This document shows, piece by piece, positions 7,997 to 15,785 of a DNA stretch of 35,433 nt. The stretch spans positions 1-35,433 of the forward strand of contig JBOGDQ010000032.1 of NCBI GenBank assembly GCA_050742975.1. The letters are read 5' to 3'. The translations under genes and the position numbers were made by a program. Below the pieces are notes generated by a model that searched no databases, was not told the DNA's origin, and worked only from the letters and a program-made list of their open reading frames with translations. The stretch comes from JBDTGE01 sp050742975 (GTDB taxonomy: Bacteria > Actinomycetota > Actinomycetes > Mycobacteriales > Jatrophihabitantaceae). Positions within the stretch are counted from its first letter, which is position 1, and each line of letters starts with the position of its first letter.

Positions 7997-9559
7997 TCAA
8001 TTGTCGTGCCGCAGCTCCGGCCACAACCGGGACCAGGGCGCACGGGGATGGGTGCAGATCGCGATCGGCGCACCGTTCTCCTGGTTGTCCAGCTGATACG
8101 GGGTGCGGTTCGTCGCCACCACACTGCAACCGGCGAACCAGGTCGCCAGCGTGGCTGGACCGTATCCGACCGTCAGCACGACCTCCACGCCGTCGGCAGG
8201 GCGTCCGTAGTACCAGAGCGAGTTGTGCCCGCTGAACACGGGAACGGTGCTGTGACCGAACCGCGCCAGAGCGCCCGCCTCGCCGTAGCTCTGGGTGATC
8301 ACCGCTCCCGGCCCAGGACCCCGACGGTCCCGGACGAGGGCTGCGTCGACCTGGTGGGCGAGCTGAGGCCAGCCGATCGTGGCCCGGGCGTCGTCCTCGG
8401 CCGCGTAGGCGGAGGCGGCGAACGTCGCCTCCGGGAGGACAGGGAGCACGGCGGGCAGCAGCAACAAGCCGAGGCCGAGGATCGCGGCGTAGTGCAAGCC
8501 GATCCGGCTCCGCGCCGGCCGTGGCGCCCATCTCCGGCCCGGCCGTGGCGCCCACCTGCAGGCGCTCCGTCGCGCCGGCGCGACCGCCATCCCGGCCGCA
8601 GCGAGCAGGAGCAGGATCGGGGCCGGGTAGTACGCCTTGCCGCCGGTGACCAGGAAGAACACCTCGAGCAGCCCGAATGCCCAGGCCAGGGGACGGAGCA
8701 GCCTGTCCCGCCACAGCGCGCGAACGCCGCGGGCGACGGCCGGCAGCAACGCGGGGTTGAGCACGACCAGCTGTTGCAGCAGGTACTTGGTGGCTCCGGT
8801 GCCGTGACGCTGCGCCTGGGCCACCTGCCACTGAGGGAAGCCGTGCGCGGCCTGCCACGCCACGTCCGGCGCGGCGATCGCCAGGGCCAGCACGAGACCG
8901 AGCCACAGCCAGCGGCTGGTCAGCACCTCTCGGCGGTGGCACAGCAGCAGCCCGGCGAGCAGCGCGGCCGCGAGGAACCCGGGCAGGTCCTTGTTCTGCA
9001 GTCCGAGGCCGACAGCGGCGCCCACCGCGAGCCACAGCCGCGTGCGGCCGGTACGCAGGGCCCGGACGGCCAGAAGCGCGATCACCTGCCACACCAGCAC
9101 ATCGGTGGTCTCGGTGGACAGCGTGTGGCCGGCCAGCAGGACGCCCGGAGACGCGGCCACGCCGACAGCGACGATGGCCTGCGCGCGCCGGCTGCCGCCC
9201 AGCTCACGGCACAGCAGCGCGGCCAGCAGCACCACTGCGCCGGCAACCAACGCCGGCCAAACGCGGATCGCGGTCGTCGAGTCGCCGAACAACACCCGCT
9301 CGACGCGCGCGATCAGTGGGGTGAGCGGAGGCTGGTCGACGTAGCCGAATCCGAGATGCTGGCCGGCGATCCGGAAGTAGAGCTCGTCGCGGTGGAATCC
9401 GTAGCGCGCTGACAGGCACAGCAGCCCGATAGTGACTGCCGCGGCGGCGATCCAGGGCGTGCGGCCCAACCGGTCCTGCGGATCGGCGAACGGGCTGTCG
9501 GTGCGAGCGGCCGCCACGGGCTCCGCCGGACCGGGATGCTGGTCGAGATCACCGCTCAT
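7997..9559 (-). CDS. GT39-like (PMT/ArnT-type) membrane glycosyltransferase
   Basis: 520 residues from the ATG at 9559. About ten or more membrane segments. The first outer loop has FHRDELYFRIAGQHLGFGYVDQPPLTP, where the Asp-Glu is the catalytic acidic pair typical of polyprenyl-phosphate-sugar-dependent transferases (GT39, PMT_2/ArnT-like), and QPPLTP is a common feature. A soluble outer domain of about 150 residues forms the C-terminus. It would transfer a sugar from a lipid carrier to a protein or cell-wall lipid outside the membrane. Near residues 340-360 a 24-base unit is duplicated in tandem (RWAPRPGR-RWAPRPAR), an odd basic insertion in a loop. It is transcribed alone and divergent from the PPOX gene. 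Confidence 0.85.
   Translation of the reverse strand: MSGDLDQHPGPAEPVAAARTDSPFADPQDRLGRTPWIAAAAVTIGLLCLSARYGFHRDELYFRIAGQHLGFGYVDQPPLTPLIARVERVLFGDSTTAIRVWPALVAGAVVLLAALLCRELGGSRRAQAIVAVGVAASPGVLLAGHTLSTETTDVLVWQVIALLAVRALRTGRTRLWLAVGAAVGLGLQNKDLPGFLAAALLAGLLLCHRREVLTSRWLWLGLVLALAIAAPDVAWQAAHGFPQWQVAQAQRHGTGATKYLLQQLVVLNPALLPAVARGVRALWRDRLLRPLAWAFGLLEVFFLVTGGKAYYPAPILLLLAAAGMAVAPARRSACRWAPRPGRRWAPRPARSRIGLHYAAILGLGLLLLPAVLPVLPEATFAASAYAAEDDARATIGWPQLAHQVDAALVRDRRGPGPGAVITQSYGEAGALARFGHSTVPVFSGHNSLWYYGRPADGVEVVLTVGYGPATLATWFAGCSVVATNRTPYQLDNQENGAPIAICTHPRAPWSRLWPELRHDN
8517..8564. repeat. 24-bp tandem duplication inside the GT39-like gene
   Basis: GGCCGTGGCGCCCA begins at 8517 and again at 8541, with similar flanks, giving two copies of an eight-residue unit (RWAPRPGR, RWAPRPAR) in frame. 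Confidence 0.6.
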
Positions 9560-9666
9560 TGGCAACCGCCCGCTCGTCGAGAACTGCCGTCCACGGCGGG
9601 CGACGCACGTGTCCACGTACTGGCGGCCGCTCCGGTTCACGCCAGACAGCTGAGTACCGTTTCGAC

Positions 9667-10086
9667 GTGACCTCCCGCAGGCGAGGCATCGGCGATCCCC
9701 CGGTTCCCTGGGCCGGCAAGCGATGCATGGCCCTGACCACGTTCCGAGCCGACGGAAGTTCCGTCACGACGCCGGTCTGGTTCGTCGCCGACGGCCCCGA
9801 GCTGCGGCTCTGGACCGGCGCGCGCACCGCCAAGGTGAAGCGCGTCCGGAATGACCCACGCTGCATCCTCGCGCCGTGCACGATGTCCGGGAGGGTCACC
9901 GGCCCGCCGCTCAACGGCCGCGCTCGCGAACTGCCGATCGAGGAAGGCGCCCGGGTCCAGCAGTTGCTGCGTGCGAAGTACCCGATCCAGAAGCGGGCTC
10001 TGGACGTGTATGCCTGGCTCCGCCGCCGCGGTCACCCGTCCCCACCAGGACTGGACGCCTACCTGGCCGTCACCGTCGTGCCGTGA
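9667..10086 (+). CDS. PPOX-class F420-dependent oxidoreductase-type protein
   Basis: 139 residues from the GTG at 9667. The split-barrel flavin-binding pattern is clear: CMALTTFRADGSSVTTPVWFVADGPELRLWTG, then KVKRVRNDPRCILAPCT and the beta strands after it. Family members bind F420 or FMN and reduce varied small molecules such as biliverdin. No strong ribosome binding site precedes 9667; an ATG at 9727 is an alternative, but it would remove residues that usually precede the first strand. It ends about 65 bases before the cobalamin riboswitch and is probably a separate transcript. Confidence 0.83.
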   Translation: MTSRRRGIGDPPVPWAGKRCMALTTFRADGSSVTTPVWFVADGPELRLWTGARTAKVKRVRNDPRCILAPCTMSGRVTGPPLNGRARELPIEEGARVQQLLRAKYPIQKRALDVYAWLRRRGHPSPPGLDAYLAVTVVP

Positions 10087-10149
10087 CGGCCGGGTTTCGG
10101 GCGGCTCACCTCACAGTCGGCGCCCCCCGGTTGACCCGGGCTCCGACGA

Positions 10150-10275
10150 TGTGGTGGGCTCAGTGCTGCAATCCCATCCAGGGCAGGGGAAGCCGGTCGA
10201 ACTCCGGCACTGACCCGCAACCGTGAGGTCCCACCGGGCAACCAGTGGGGCAAGTCGGAATGCCTGGCCTGGACA
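10150..10275 (+). ncRNA. Cobalamin (B12) riboswitch
   Basis: The conserved core is plain: GGGGAAGCCGGT at about 10187-10198, CTCCGGCACTGACCCGC-AACCGTGAG at about 10203-10227 (the B12 box), then CCCAC/GTGGG forming an arm at 10230-10249 and GTCGGAATGCCTGG at the 3' side. CCAGGGCA (10178-10185) pairs with TGCCTGG (10261-10267) to close the core. Outer boundaries are approximate. When adenosyl- or other cobalamin binds, such elements shut down expression of B12 uptake or synthesis genes, which places the following genes in the B12-repressed set. Confidence 0.95.
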
Positions 10276-10330
10276 CCGCTCCATCATCGCCGTCGAGGTC
10301 GCGGCGCGGGGTTCGTGTGGGTGCGCCTGA

Positions 10331-10406
10331 CCGGTCGCGCGGGCCTGCCCGCGAACCGGCCCGGGGCGGCCAGGCGACTCACGCCAAGGCCCCTCACCGA
10401 AGGGCC
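10331..10406 (+). promoter_or_regulatory. Expression platform: two hairpins, the second covering the ribosome binding site
   Basis: Hairpin 1 pairs CCGGT (10331-10335) with ACCGG (10355-10359) and CGCGGG (10338-10343) with CCCGCG (10348-10353). Hairpin 2 pairs GGCCC (10388-10392) with GGGCC (10402-10406), which holds most of the GAAGGG ribosome binding site (10399-10404) of the gene starting at 10413. This fits B12-dependent control at translation initiation, common in high-GC bacteria. The switching pairings are inferred, not shown. Confidence 0.55.
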
Positions 10407-10412
10407 GTCTGC

Positions 10413-12008
10413 ATGTCCATCCGTCTCCGCACTGTCATCGCGCTGGCCGCCGTGGCCGCCGTCGCCGTGCTGTCCGACTCCGGCACGGCCGTCGCCGCGC
10501 CCGCCCCGAGCACCACCACCGACCCGGCCGCCGCGGCCGCCGGCTGGCTCGCCCAGCAGTTCGTCGGACCCTCCGGGAAGCCGGCCGCCAACGGTGACCA
10601 CCTCGACTACCCGCCGACGCCCGGCTACGGCCCCGCCTACTGGTCCGGGCTGACCGCCAGCGCCGTGTTCGCGCTCGCCGCCGCCAAGGTCGGAGCGGGC
10701 AAGATCGACACCGCGCTCGGCTACATGGCACGCAACGTCGCGACGGACGCGAACCTCGGCACGAGCAGGACGCCCGGCCCGTATGACGGGTCGGTGGCCA
10801 CGGCGGCACTGGCCGCGATCGTCGGCGGCGCCGACCCGAGCGCGTTCGGCGGCCACAACCTGCTGCAGGCGCTCAAGGACGACGAGTGCGCCGCGGCGTC
10901 GAAGCCGGCCAACGAGAAGGACTTCACGACGCCCACCTGCCCCGCGCCCGGCGCGGCGCGCAACATCTACTCCAGCGTGTCGGAGTCACTCGCGATTCTC
11001 GCCGAGGCTCGTGGGGCGGCGCAGCACGGCGCGAAGTACGCGCCGTCGCCGGCCGCAGTCAAGTACTTCCTGTTGCTGCAGTGCTCGGACGGCGGCTTCA
11101 CCGGCCAGACCGCGAAGTGCACCAAGGACAGCGCGGCGTCGGTCGACGAGACGGCGTACGCCTCGGCCGCGCTGGCGGCGCTCGGCGGGCACGCGTCCGA
11201 ACTGGCCCGGGCGAACGCGTGGCTGCTCGGCCAGCGCAAGCCGGGCAGCTACTGGATCGTCCAGGGCGGCCCCGACGTCAACTCGACCGCGCTCGCCGTG
11301 TCCGCGCTCGCCGGGGCCGGCCACGACGTCAGCCGCTCGCGGGCCTGGCTCGCCTCCCAGCAGGTCACGACCGGGCCGACGGTCGGGACCGGCGCCACCC
11401 GCGGCGCCCTGAAATACCAGGGGGCCTTCGACCCGTCGTCGTCGATTAAGGCGACCGCGGACGGCGTGCTCGGGCTCGCGCCGCACGCCTCGCTCGCGAC
11501 CCTGACCGCGGCCGGTGCGGCCCGCACGCTGCCCGTGTTCGCGCTGGGTGCCGGCCGGGCGCGGACGTCGTCCGTGTCGCAGGGCGGCACTCAGAGCGTG
11601 AGCGCGAGCGGGTTCGCCGCCGGCGAGACGGTGCGCGGCGTGCTGCACTCGGCACCGGTCTCGATCGGCAGCGCGAGGGCGAGCCGGACCGGCGCGGTGT
11701 CGCTGAGCTTCACCGTCCCAAGGTCGCTCGCCACGGGCAGCCACTCCGTCGTGCTTACCGGCGCCAGCTCGGGGCTGAGCACGACGAGCGAAACGTTCAC
11801 GGTGACGGCGGCTCCCGTGGCGACGACCATGCCGGCCACCACCCCGACGACGCAGCACGGCAGCGCCGAGGGGAGCAGTTGCGATCCTGCGCAGCTCGCC
11901 TGCACCGGCCGCGACGGCCGGCAGACGCGCGCCGAGGTCGTCCTCGGATTCGGGCTGCTCGTCGCCGGCGCGGGAGCCGTCTACGCCGGACGTCGCCGCC
12001 GCTCATGA
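10413..12008 (+). CDS. Secreted alpha/alpha-toroid protein with class E sortase anchor; candidate B12-capture protein
   Basis: 531 residues; ATG at 10413 with GAAGGG eight bases upstream. Order: signal peptide (about 1-29, cleavage near AVA-AP); a helical toroid (about 40-370) with repeats of the squalene-cyclase/prenyltransferase kind, for example LLQCSDGGF (221-229), DETAYASAALAAL and NSTALAVSALAGAG; an Ig-like beta domain (about 385-470, ASGFAAGETVRGVLHS...TGSHSVVLTG); a Thr/Ser stalk; LACTG at 495-499, a match to the LAxTG motif of sortase E; a hydrophobic segment and a RRRR tail. No terpene-cyclase DxDD motif is seen, so it is unlikely to be an enzyme. The alpha domain of intrinsic factor/transcobalamin has the same toroid fold; with the B12 riboswitch and the ECF genes, corrinoid binding is the best inference. 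Confidence 0.82.
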   Translation: MSIRLRTVIALAAVAAVAVLSDSGTAVAAPAPSTTTDPAAAAAGWLAQQFVGPSGKPAANGDHLDYPPTPGYGPAYWSGLTASAVFALAAAKVGAGKIDTALGYMARNVATDANLGTSRTPGPYDGSVATAALAAIVGGADPSAFGGHNLLQALKDDECAAASKPANEKDFTTPTCPAPGAARNIYSSVSESLAILAEARGAAQHGAKYAPSPAAVKYFLLLQCSDGGFTGQTAKCTKDSAASVDETAYASAALAALGGHASELARANAWLLGQRKPGSYWIVQGGPDVNSTALAVSALAGAGHDVSRSRAWLASQQVTTGPTVGTGATRGALKYQGAFDPSSSIKATADGVLGLAPHASLATLTAAGAARTLPVFALGAGRARTSSVSQGGTQSVSASGFAAGETVRGVLHSAPVSIGSARASRTGAVSLSFTVPRSLATGSHSVVLTGASSGLSTTSETFTVTAAPVATTMPATTPTTQHGSAEGSSCDPAQLACTGRDGRQTRAEVVLGFGLLVAGAGAVYAGRRRRS

Positions 12009-12805
12009 CCGGCCTCCGCCACGCTCTCGGGCTCCCCTTTGCCGCAGCGTTCCTCGCTGCCGCGGCTGTGGTCCTGCCGAGCGCACCGGCCCAAGCCCAG
12101 CCGCAGACGATCCCCAAGCACGTCGCTGTCGTCGTCACCGGAATTGGGATGAAGTGCGTCGACGTGGGCGGCACGGGCCTGGATGTTCTCGCGCGTGCGT
12201 ATAAGTCCTCGACGTGGAACCCAGCCGGCTTCGTGCTGACGATCAATGGCAGAGGAACTACTCACCCCGATGACACGCACTACTGGTCGTACTGGCACCA
12301 GAGCGGCAACGGCTGGGTGTACAGCACGATGGGTGGCGCCTCGACCCATCCTGCGGCAGGAAGCGTCGAAGGCTGGTCCTACGTCGATGGGCAGCAGTCC
12401 GCATCGCCCCCGCCGGCTGCGTCGTACATGTCGATCTGTGCAGGCAAGGATCCGACGGTGGCGCCTCCACATCCGACGGTGAAGCCGACGCCGACGCACC
12501 ACGCCACGCACACGACTTCGCGCTATACCCCACCGGCTCCGAACACATCGGCGCGCGGTACCAGCTCCAAGGCCAAGGAGTCGGCGCGATCGTCCACCCA
12601 CCCCTCGCCGATACCGACCACGCACCCGCCGTCCGCCCGCCCGAGTGCCAGCGCCGTCGCGTTGCGGGCGGCGCCGCCCAGAGCGAGCAGCACCCAGCAC
12701 TCGGGCTTGCCGCCGTGGGGCACCGCGCTCGCGATCGTCGTCGTCGCCGTACTCGGTGGCGCGGCGTTCTGGCGCACTCGGGCGCAGCGGAGGGGGTCGC
12801 CGTGA
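12005..12805 (+). CDS. Secreted, membrane-anchored YWSYW/VEGW-domain protein; candidate beta-domain partner for B12 capture
   Basis: 266 residues; its ATGA overlaps the stop of the toroid gene. Order: signal peptide (1-31, AQA end); a folded domain (about 32-147) with FVLTINGRG, YWSYWH (93-98), GWVYSTMGG and SVEGW (120-124), and two cysteines (51, 145) that could form a disulfide; a long Pro/Thr/Ser/His-rich stalk (about 148-235); one C-terminal membrane segment and a basic tail. The aromatic strand pattern recalls DUF4430, the beta domain of transcobalamin-like proteins, but the match is weak by eye. Coupling to the toroid gene suggests that the two work as halves of one surface receptor. 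Function is inferred. Confidence 0.72.
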   Translation: MTGLRHALGLPFAAAFLAAAAVVLPSAPAQAQPQTIPKHVAVVVTGIGMKCVDVGGTGLDVLARAYKSSTWNPAGFVLTINGRGTTHPDDTHYWSYWHQSGNGWVYSTMGGASTHPAAGSVEGWSYVDGQQSASPPPAASYMSICAGKDPTVAPPHPTVKPTPTHHATHTTSRYTPPAPNTSARGTSSKAKESARSSTHPSPIPTTHPPSARPSASAVALRAAPPRASSTQHSGLPPWGTALAIVVVAVLGGAAFWRTRAQRRGSP

Positions 12806-13896
12806 CGCTACTCCCCCGCCTGCTGCATCCGGCGGCGTGGTGGCTGTGGGCGCTGTGCCTGGCCTACGCGGCGATGCGGACGACCAATCCCCTGCTGCTG
12901 GTGGAGATCGCGGCCGTGGCCGGGCTGGTCGTGAGCGCCCGGCGCGGGCAGGCTCCGTGGGCCAACGCGTACGCCCTGCTGCTCAAGCTCGGCCTCGCGA
13001 CGATCGTGATCACCATCGCGATCCAGCTGGTGATCGGCGCGCGCGTACCCGGGCACGAGCTGTTCCGGCTGCCGTCCGTCACCCTGCCGTCGTGGATGAA
13101 CGGGCTCTCGCTCGGCGGCGCGATCACCGGCGAGGCGCTGCTCAACTCGTTCACCTCGGGCCTGCGCCTGGCGGTGCTCGTCGCGTGCTTCGGCGCGGCC
13201 AACGCGCTGGCGCATCCGGCGCGGCTGGTGCGGATCCTGCCCGCCGCGCTGTACGAGGTCGGCGTCGCGATCGTCGTGGCGATGACGTTCGTACCGCAGC
13301 TGGCCGAGTCGCTCGTACGGGTGCGCGCGGCACAGCGGCTGCGGGGCCGGCCGATTGCCGGCCTGCGCGGGCTGCGCGGCATCGCGGTGCCGGTACTGGA
13401 GGAGGCGCTCGAGCGCGCGATCGGCCTTGCGGCGTCGATGGATTCGCGCGGGTACGGGCGGCGGACCGGGCAGCGGGCAGCGGTCCGCCGGCTCAGCGCG
13501 GCCGCGCTCCTGCTCGGGCTCGGTGGCGCGATCGCCGGGACGTACCAGGTGATCGGCGGCGCGGGCCGGCACGGTCTCGGTATCGCGCTGCTCGTCGCCG
13601 GTCCGATCGTCGCGCTGGCCGGCGGTCTGCTCGCCGGGCGCCGGGGACGGCGGACCCGGTACCGCCCGGATCCGTGGCGCTGGCCGGAGTGGCTGGTGCT
13701 CGGCTGCGGGGCCGCGGTCGTCGTCGCGTACGTGCTGGGCGTCGACGACTCGCTCGCGGCCGGCGTCCCGTACGCGTGGCCGACGCTCAAGCTCGTGCCG
13801 TTCCTCGTGACCCTGGTCGCCGCCCTGCCTGCGTTCCTGACGCCGCCCGTGCCGGCGGGATCGGCGCGCGCCGTCTCCCTGGCGGTGGCGCAATGA
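12802..13896 (+). CDS. EcfT/CbiQ-like transmembrane component of an ECF transporter
   Basis: 364 residues from the GTG at 12802, overlapping the previous stop (GTGA) and preceded by GGAGGGGG. Several membrane segments; a cytoplasmic coupling helix region with RVRAAQRLRGRPIAGLRGLRG and, later, AASMDSRGYGRR, which matches the Ala-Arg-Gly type motifs (R-G) by which EcfT contacts the ATPases. It is longer than the usual 250-280 residues because of two to three extra C-terminal segments. It would link the double ATPase to the S component. The B12 riboswitch upstream points to cobalamin or a cobalt/corrinoid precursor. Confidence 0.88.
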   Translation: MTLLPRLLHPAAWWLWALCLAYAAMRTTNPLLLVEIAAVAGLVVSARRGQAPWANAYALLLKLGLATIVITIAIQLVIGARVPGHELFRLPSVTLPSWMNGLSLGGAITGEALLNSFTSGLRLAVLVACFGAANALAHPARLVRILPAALYEVGVAIVVAMTFVPQLAESLVRVRAAQRLRGRPIAGLRGLRGIAVPVLEEALERAIGLAASMDSRGYGRRTGQRAAVRRLSAAALLLGLGGAIAGTYQVIGGAGRHGLGIALLVAGPIVALAGGLLAGRRGRRTRYRPDPWRWPEWLVLGCGAAVVVAYVLGVDDSLAAGVPYAWPTLKLVPFLVTLVAALPAFLTPPVPAGSARAVSLAVAQ

Positions 13897-13909
13897 TCCG
13901 GCAGCTGCT

Positions 13910-15571
13910 GTGATCGACTTCGAGCGGGTCAGCGTGACCTACGCCGGCGCCGCGACGCCGGTGCTGCGCGAGCTCACGATGCACGTCCCCGAGGGCGAGC
14001 TGTGCCTGGTGATCGGCAGCACGGGCAGCGGAAAGTCCACGCTGCTGGGCTGCGTCAACGGCCTCGTCCCGCACTTCACCGGCGGACGGCTCGGCGGGCG
14101 GGTGCGCGTAGCTGGTCGCGACACCCGCGAGCACCCGCCGCGCGAGCTGGCCGACGTCGTCGGTGTCGTGGGGCAGAACCCGGCCGGCTCGTTCGTCGCG
14201 GACACGGTCGAGGACGAGGTCGCATACACGATGGAGTCACTCGGGCTCGCGCCGGACGTCATGCGCCGCCGCGTCGAGGACACGCTCGACCTGCTCGGCC
14301 TGGTGGAGCTGCGCGACCGCTCGGTGTCGACGCTGTCCGGCGGCCAGGCGCAGCGGGTGGCTATCGGTGCCGTGCTGACCGCCCATCCACGGGTGCTCGT
14401 GCTGGATGAGCCGACGTCCGCCCTCGACCCGGCCGCGGCCGAGGACGTCCTCGCCGCGGTGCAGCGGCTCGTCCACGATCTGGGGCTCACCGTGCTGATG
14501 GCCGAGCACCGCCTCGAACGCGTAGTGCAGTACGCCGACACCGTGCTGTGGCTGCCGGGCGGCGCCGCGCCCGTGCAGCGCGGGACGCCTGCGGACATCA
14601 TGACCCGCTCGCCGATAGCACCCCCCGTGGTCGAGCTGGGACGGGCGCTGGGCTGGTCGCCGCTGCCGCTGACGGTGCGCGACGCCCGCCGTCCGGCGAC
14701 GGCGCTGCGGGCAGAACTGCCACCGACGCCCGCTGCGACCGGCGCCGACGTCGGGCCGGGCGAGGTCGTCGCGCGGGCGAGGAAGCTGTCGGTCCGCTAC
14801 GGAGCGGTCGCCGCCGTCCGTGACCTCGACCTGTCCGTCCGGGCCGGCGAGATCCTCGCGCTGATGGGGCGCAATGGGGCCGGCAAGTCCAGCCTGCTCG
14901 GCGCGCTCACCGGGCTGGTGCGGCCGTCGTCCGGCCAGGTGCGGCTGAGTGGGGGTCCGCCCGGCAGTCCGGGCGTAGCCGCCGGCGGAGGCGTCGACCC
15001 GCGGACGCTGCGCGGGCGCGCGCTGATCGAGCGGGTCGGGCTGGTGCCGCAGCAGCCGGCCGACCTGCTGTACGCCGAGAGCGTCGCCGCCGAGTGTGCC
15101 GCCGCCGACCGCGACGCCCGGGTCGCCGGCGGGACGGCGGCCGCCCTGCTGCGCCGGATCGCGGGCGACGTCGACGCCGAGCGCCACCCGCGGGACCTGT
15201 CCGAGGGGCAGCGGCTCGCGCTCGCGCTGGCGGTGGTGCTCACGTCCGCGCCGCCGCTGCTACTGCTGGACGAGCCGACCCGGGGCCTGGACTACCCGGC
15301 CAAGGCCCGGCTGGTCGGCGCGCTGTGCGAGCTGGCCGCGGCCGGGCACGCGATCGTCCTGGCCACCCACGACGTCGAACTGGCGGCCGAGGTGAGCGGG
15401 CGGACGGTGGTGCTGGCCGACGGCGAGGTGGTCGCCGACGGGCCGAGCCGCGAGGTGCTCGTGCAGACCCCGGTGTTCAGCCCACAGGTGGCCAAGATCC
15501 TCGCCCCGCTGCCGTACCTCACCGTCGCGGACGTGGTGGCAACCCTCGAGATCGTGACCACCACGCGATGA
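13910..15571 (+). CDS. Fused double ECF ATPase (EcfA-EcfA' / CbiO-like)
   Basis: 553 residues with two ABC domains. First: Walker A GSTGSGKST (36-44), Q loop VGQNP, signature LSGGQ (142-146), Walker B LVLDEP (163-168), with the switch His in MAEH. Second: Walker A GRNGAGKSS (320-328), Q loop PQQPADLL, signature LSEGQ (430-434), Walker B LLLLDEP and ATHD switch. The linker between them is about 40 residues and rich in Pro/Ala. Most ECF systems use two separate ATPases, so this is the fused form. GTG start at 13910, 13 bases after the EcfT stop and without a clear ribosome binding site, so it is probably coupled. It energises the transporter in the cytoplasm. Confidence 0.92.
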   Translation: MIDFERVSVTYAGAATPVLRELTMHVPEGELCLVIGSTGSGKSTLLGCVNGLVPHFTGGRLGGRVRVAGRDTREHPPRELADVVGVVGQNPAGSFVADTVEDEVAYTMESLGLAPDVMRRRVEDTLDLLGLVELRDRSVSTLSGGQAQRVAIGAVLTAHPRVLVLDEPTSALDPAAAEDVLAAVQRLVHDLGLTVLMAEHRLERVVQYADTVLWLPGGAAPVQRGTPADIMTRSPIAPPVVELGRALGWSPLPLTVRDARRPATALRAELPPTPAATGADVGPGEVVARARKLSVRYGAVAAVRDLDLSVRAGEILALMGRNGAGKSSLLGALTGLVRPSSGQVRLSGGPPGSPGVAAGGGVDPRTLRGRALIERVGLVPQQPADLLYAESVAAECAAADRDARVAGGTAAALLRRIAGDVDAERHPRDLSEGQRLALALAVVLTSAPPLLLLDEPTRGLDYPAKARLVGALCELAAAGHAIVLATHDVELAAEVSGRTVVLADGEVVADGPSREVLVQTPVFSPQVAKILAPLPYLTVADVVATLEIVTTTR

Positions 15572-15579
15572 GCCCCACG

Positions 15580-15724
15580 GTGTGCACCCGCAGCAGGCGC
15601 GGACGCGCGCGTCACAGCACCCGCACCGGGTGCAAACCGAGACGGCCCGGAGCTGCAGCCGAGCCGTGTGCACCCGCAGCAGGCGCGGAGGCCTACCGCC
15701 CAGCAAAGGGACCGGGTGCAAACG
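15580..15724. repeat. Duplicated 86-bp unit with inverted repeats between the ATPase and S-component genes
   Basis: GTGTGCACCCGCAGCAGGCG with four further matching bases occurs at 15580-15603 and 15666-15689, and ACCGGGTGCAAAC at 15625-15637 and 15711-15723. The internal spacing is 45 bases in both, so the unit repeats with an 86-base period. In each copy TGCACCCG and CGGGTGCA are reverse complements and could form an 8-bp stem around a 36-base loop. Copy 1 also allows a small GCACCC-GCACC-GGGTGC hairpin. The remaining sequence of each unit has diverged. It lies in the only sizeable gap inside the operon. Confidence 0.7.
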
Positions 15725-15785
15725 GGGCTGCGGCCGACGCACGATCCTGGCGAGTGTCGGCGAGCGGTGCAGCCGAGGGACACCG

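Noticed and set aside
10413..12008. Squalene/terpene cyclase or prenyltransferase enzyme
   Set aside because: Secreted and wall-anchored, without a DxDD or Zn-binding catalytic motif; only the toroid fold pattern is shared.
12808..13893. Long minus-strand frame opposite EcfT
   Set aside because: The codon-position GC pattern fits the plus-strand EcfT, which has clear membrane segments; the antisense text is charged and featureless.
15580..15724. CRISPR array or second riboswitch in the repeat region
   Set aside because: Only two units with diverged interior, spacing and composition unlike CRISPR; no B12 box or other known riboswitch core.
15582..15785. N-terminal extension of the S component
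   Set aside because: Encoded by the repeat region and not membrane-like; GAGGGA precedes the ATG at 15786.
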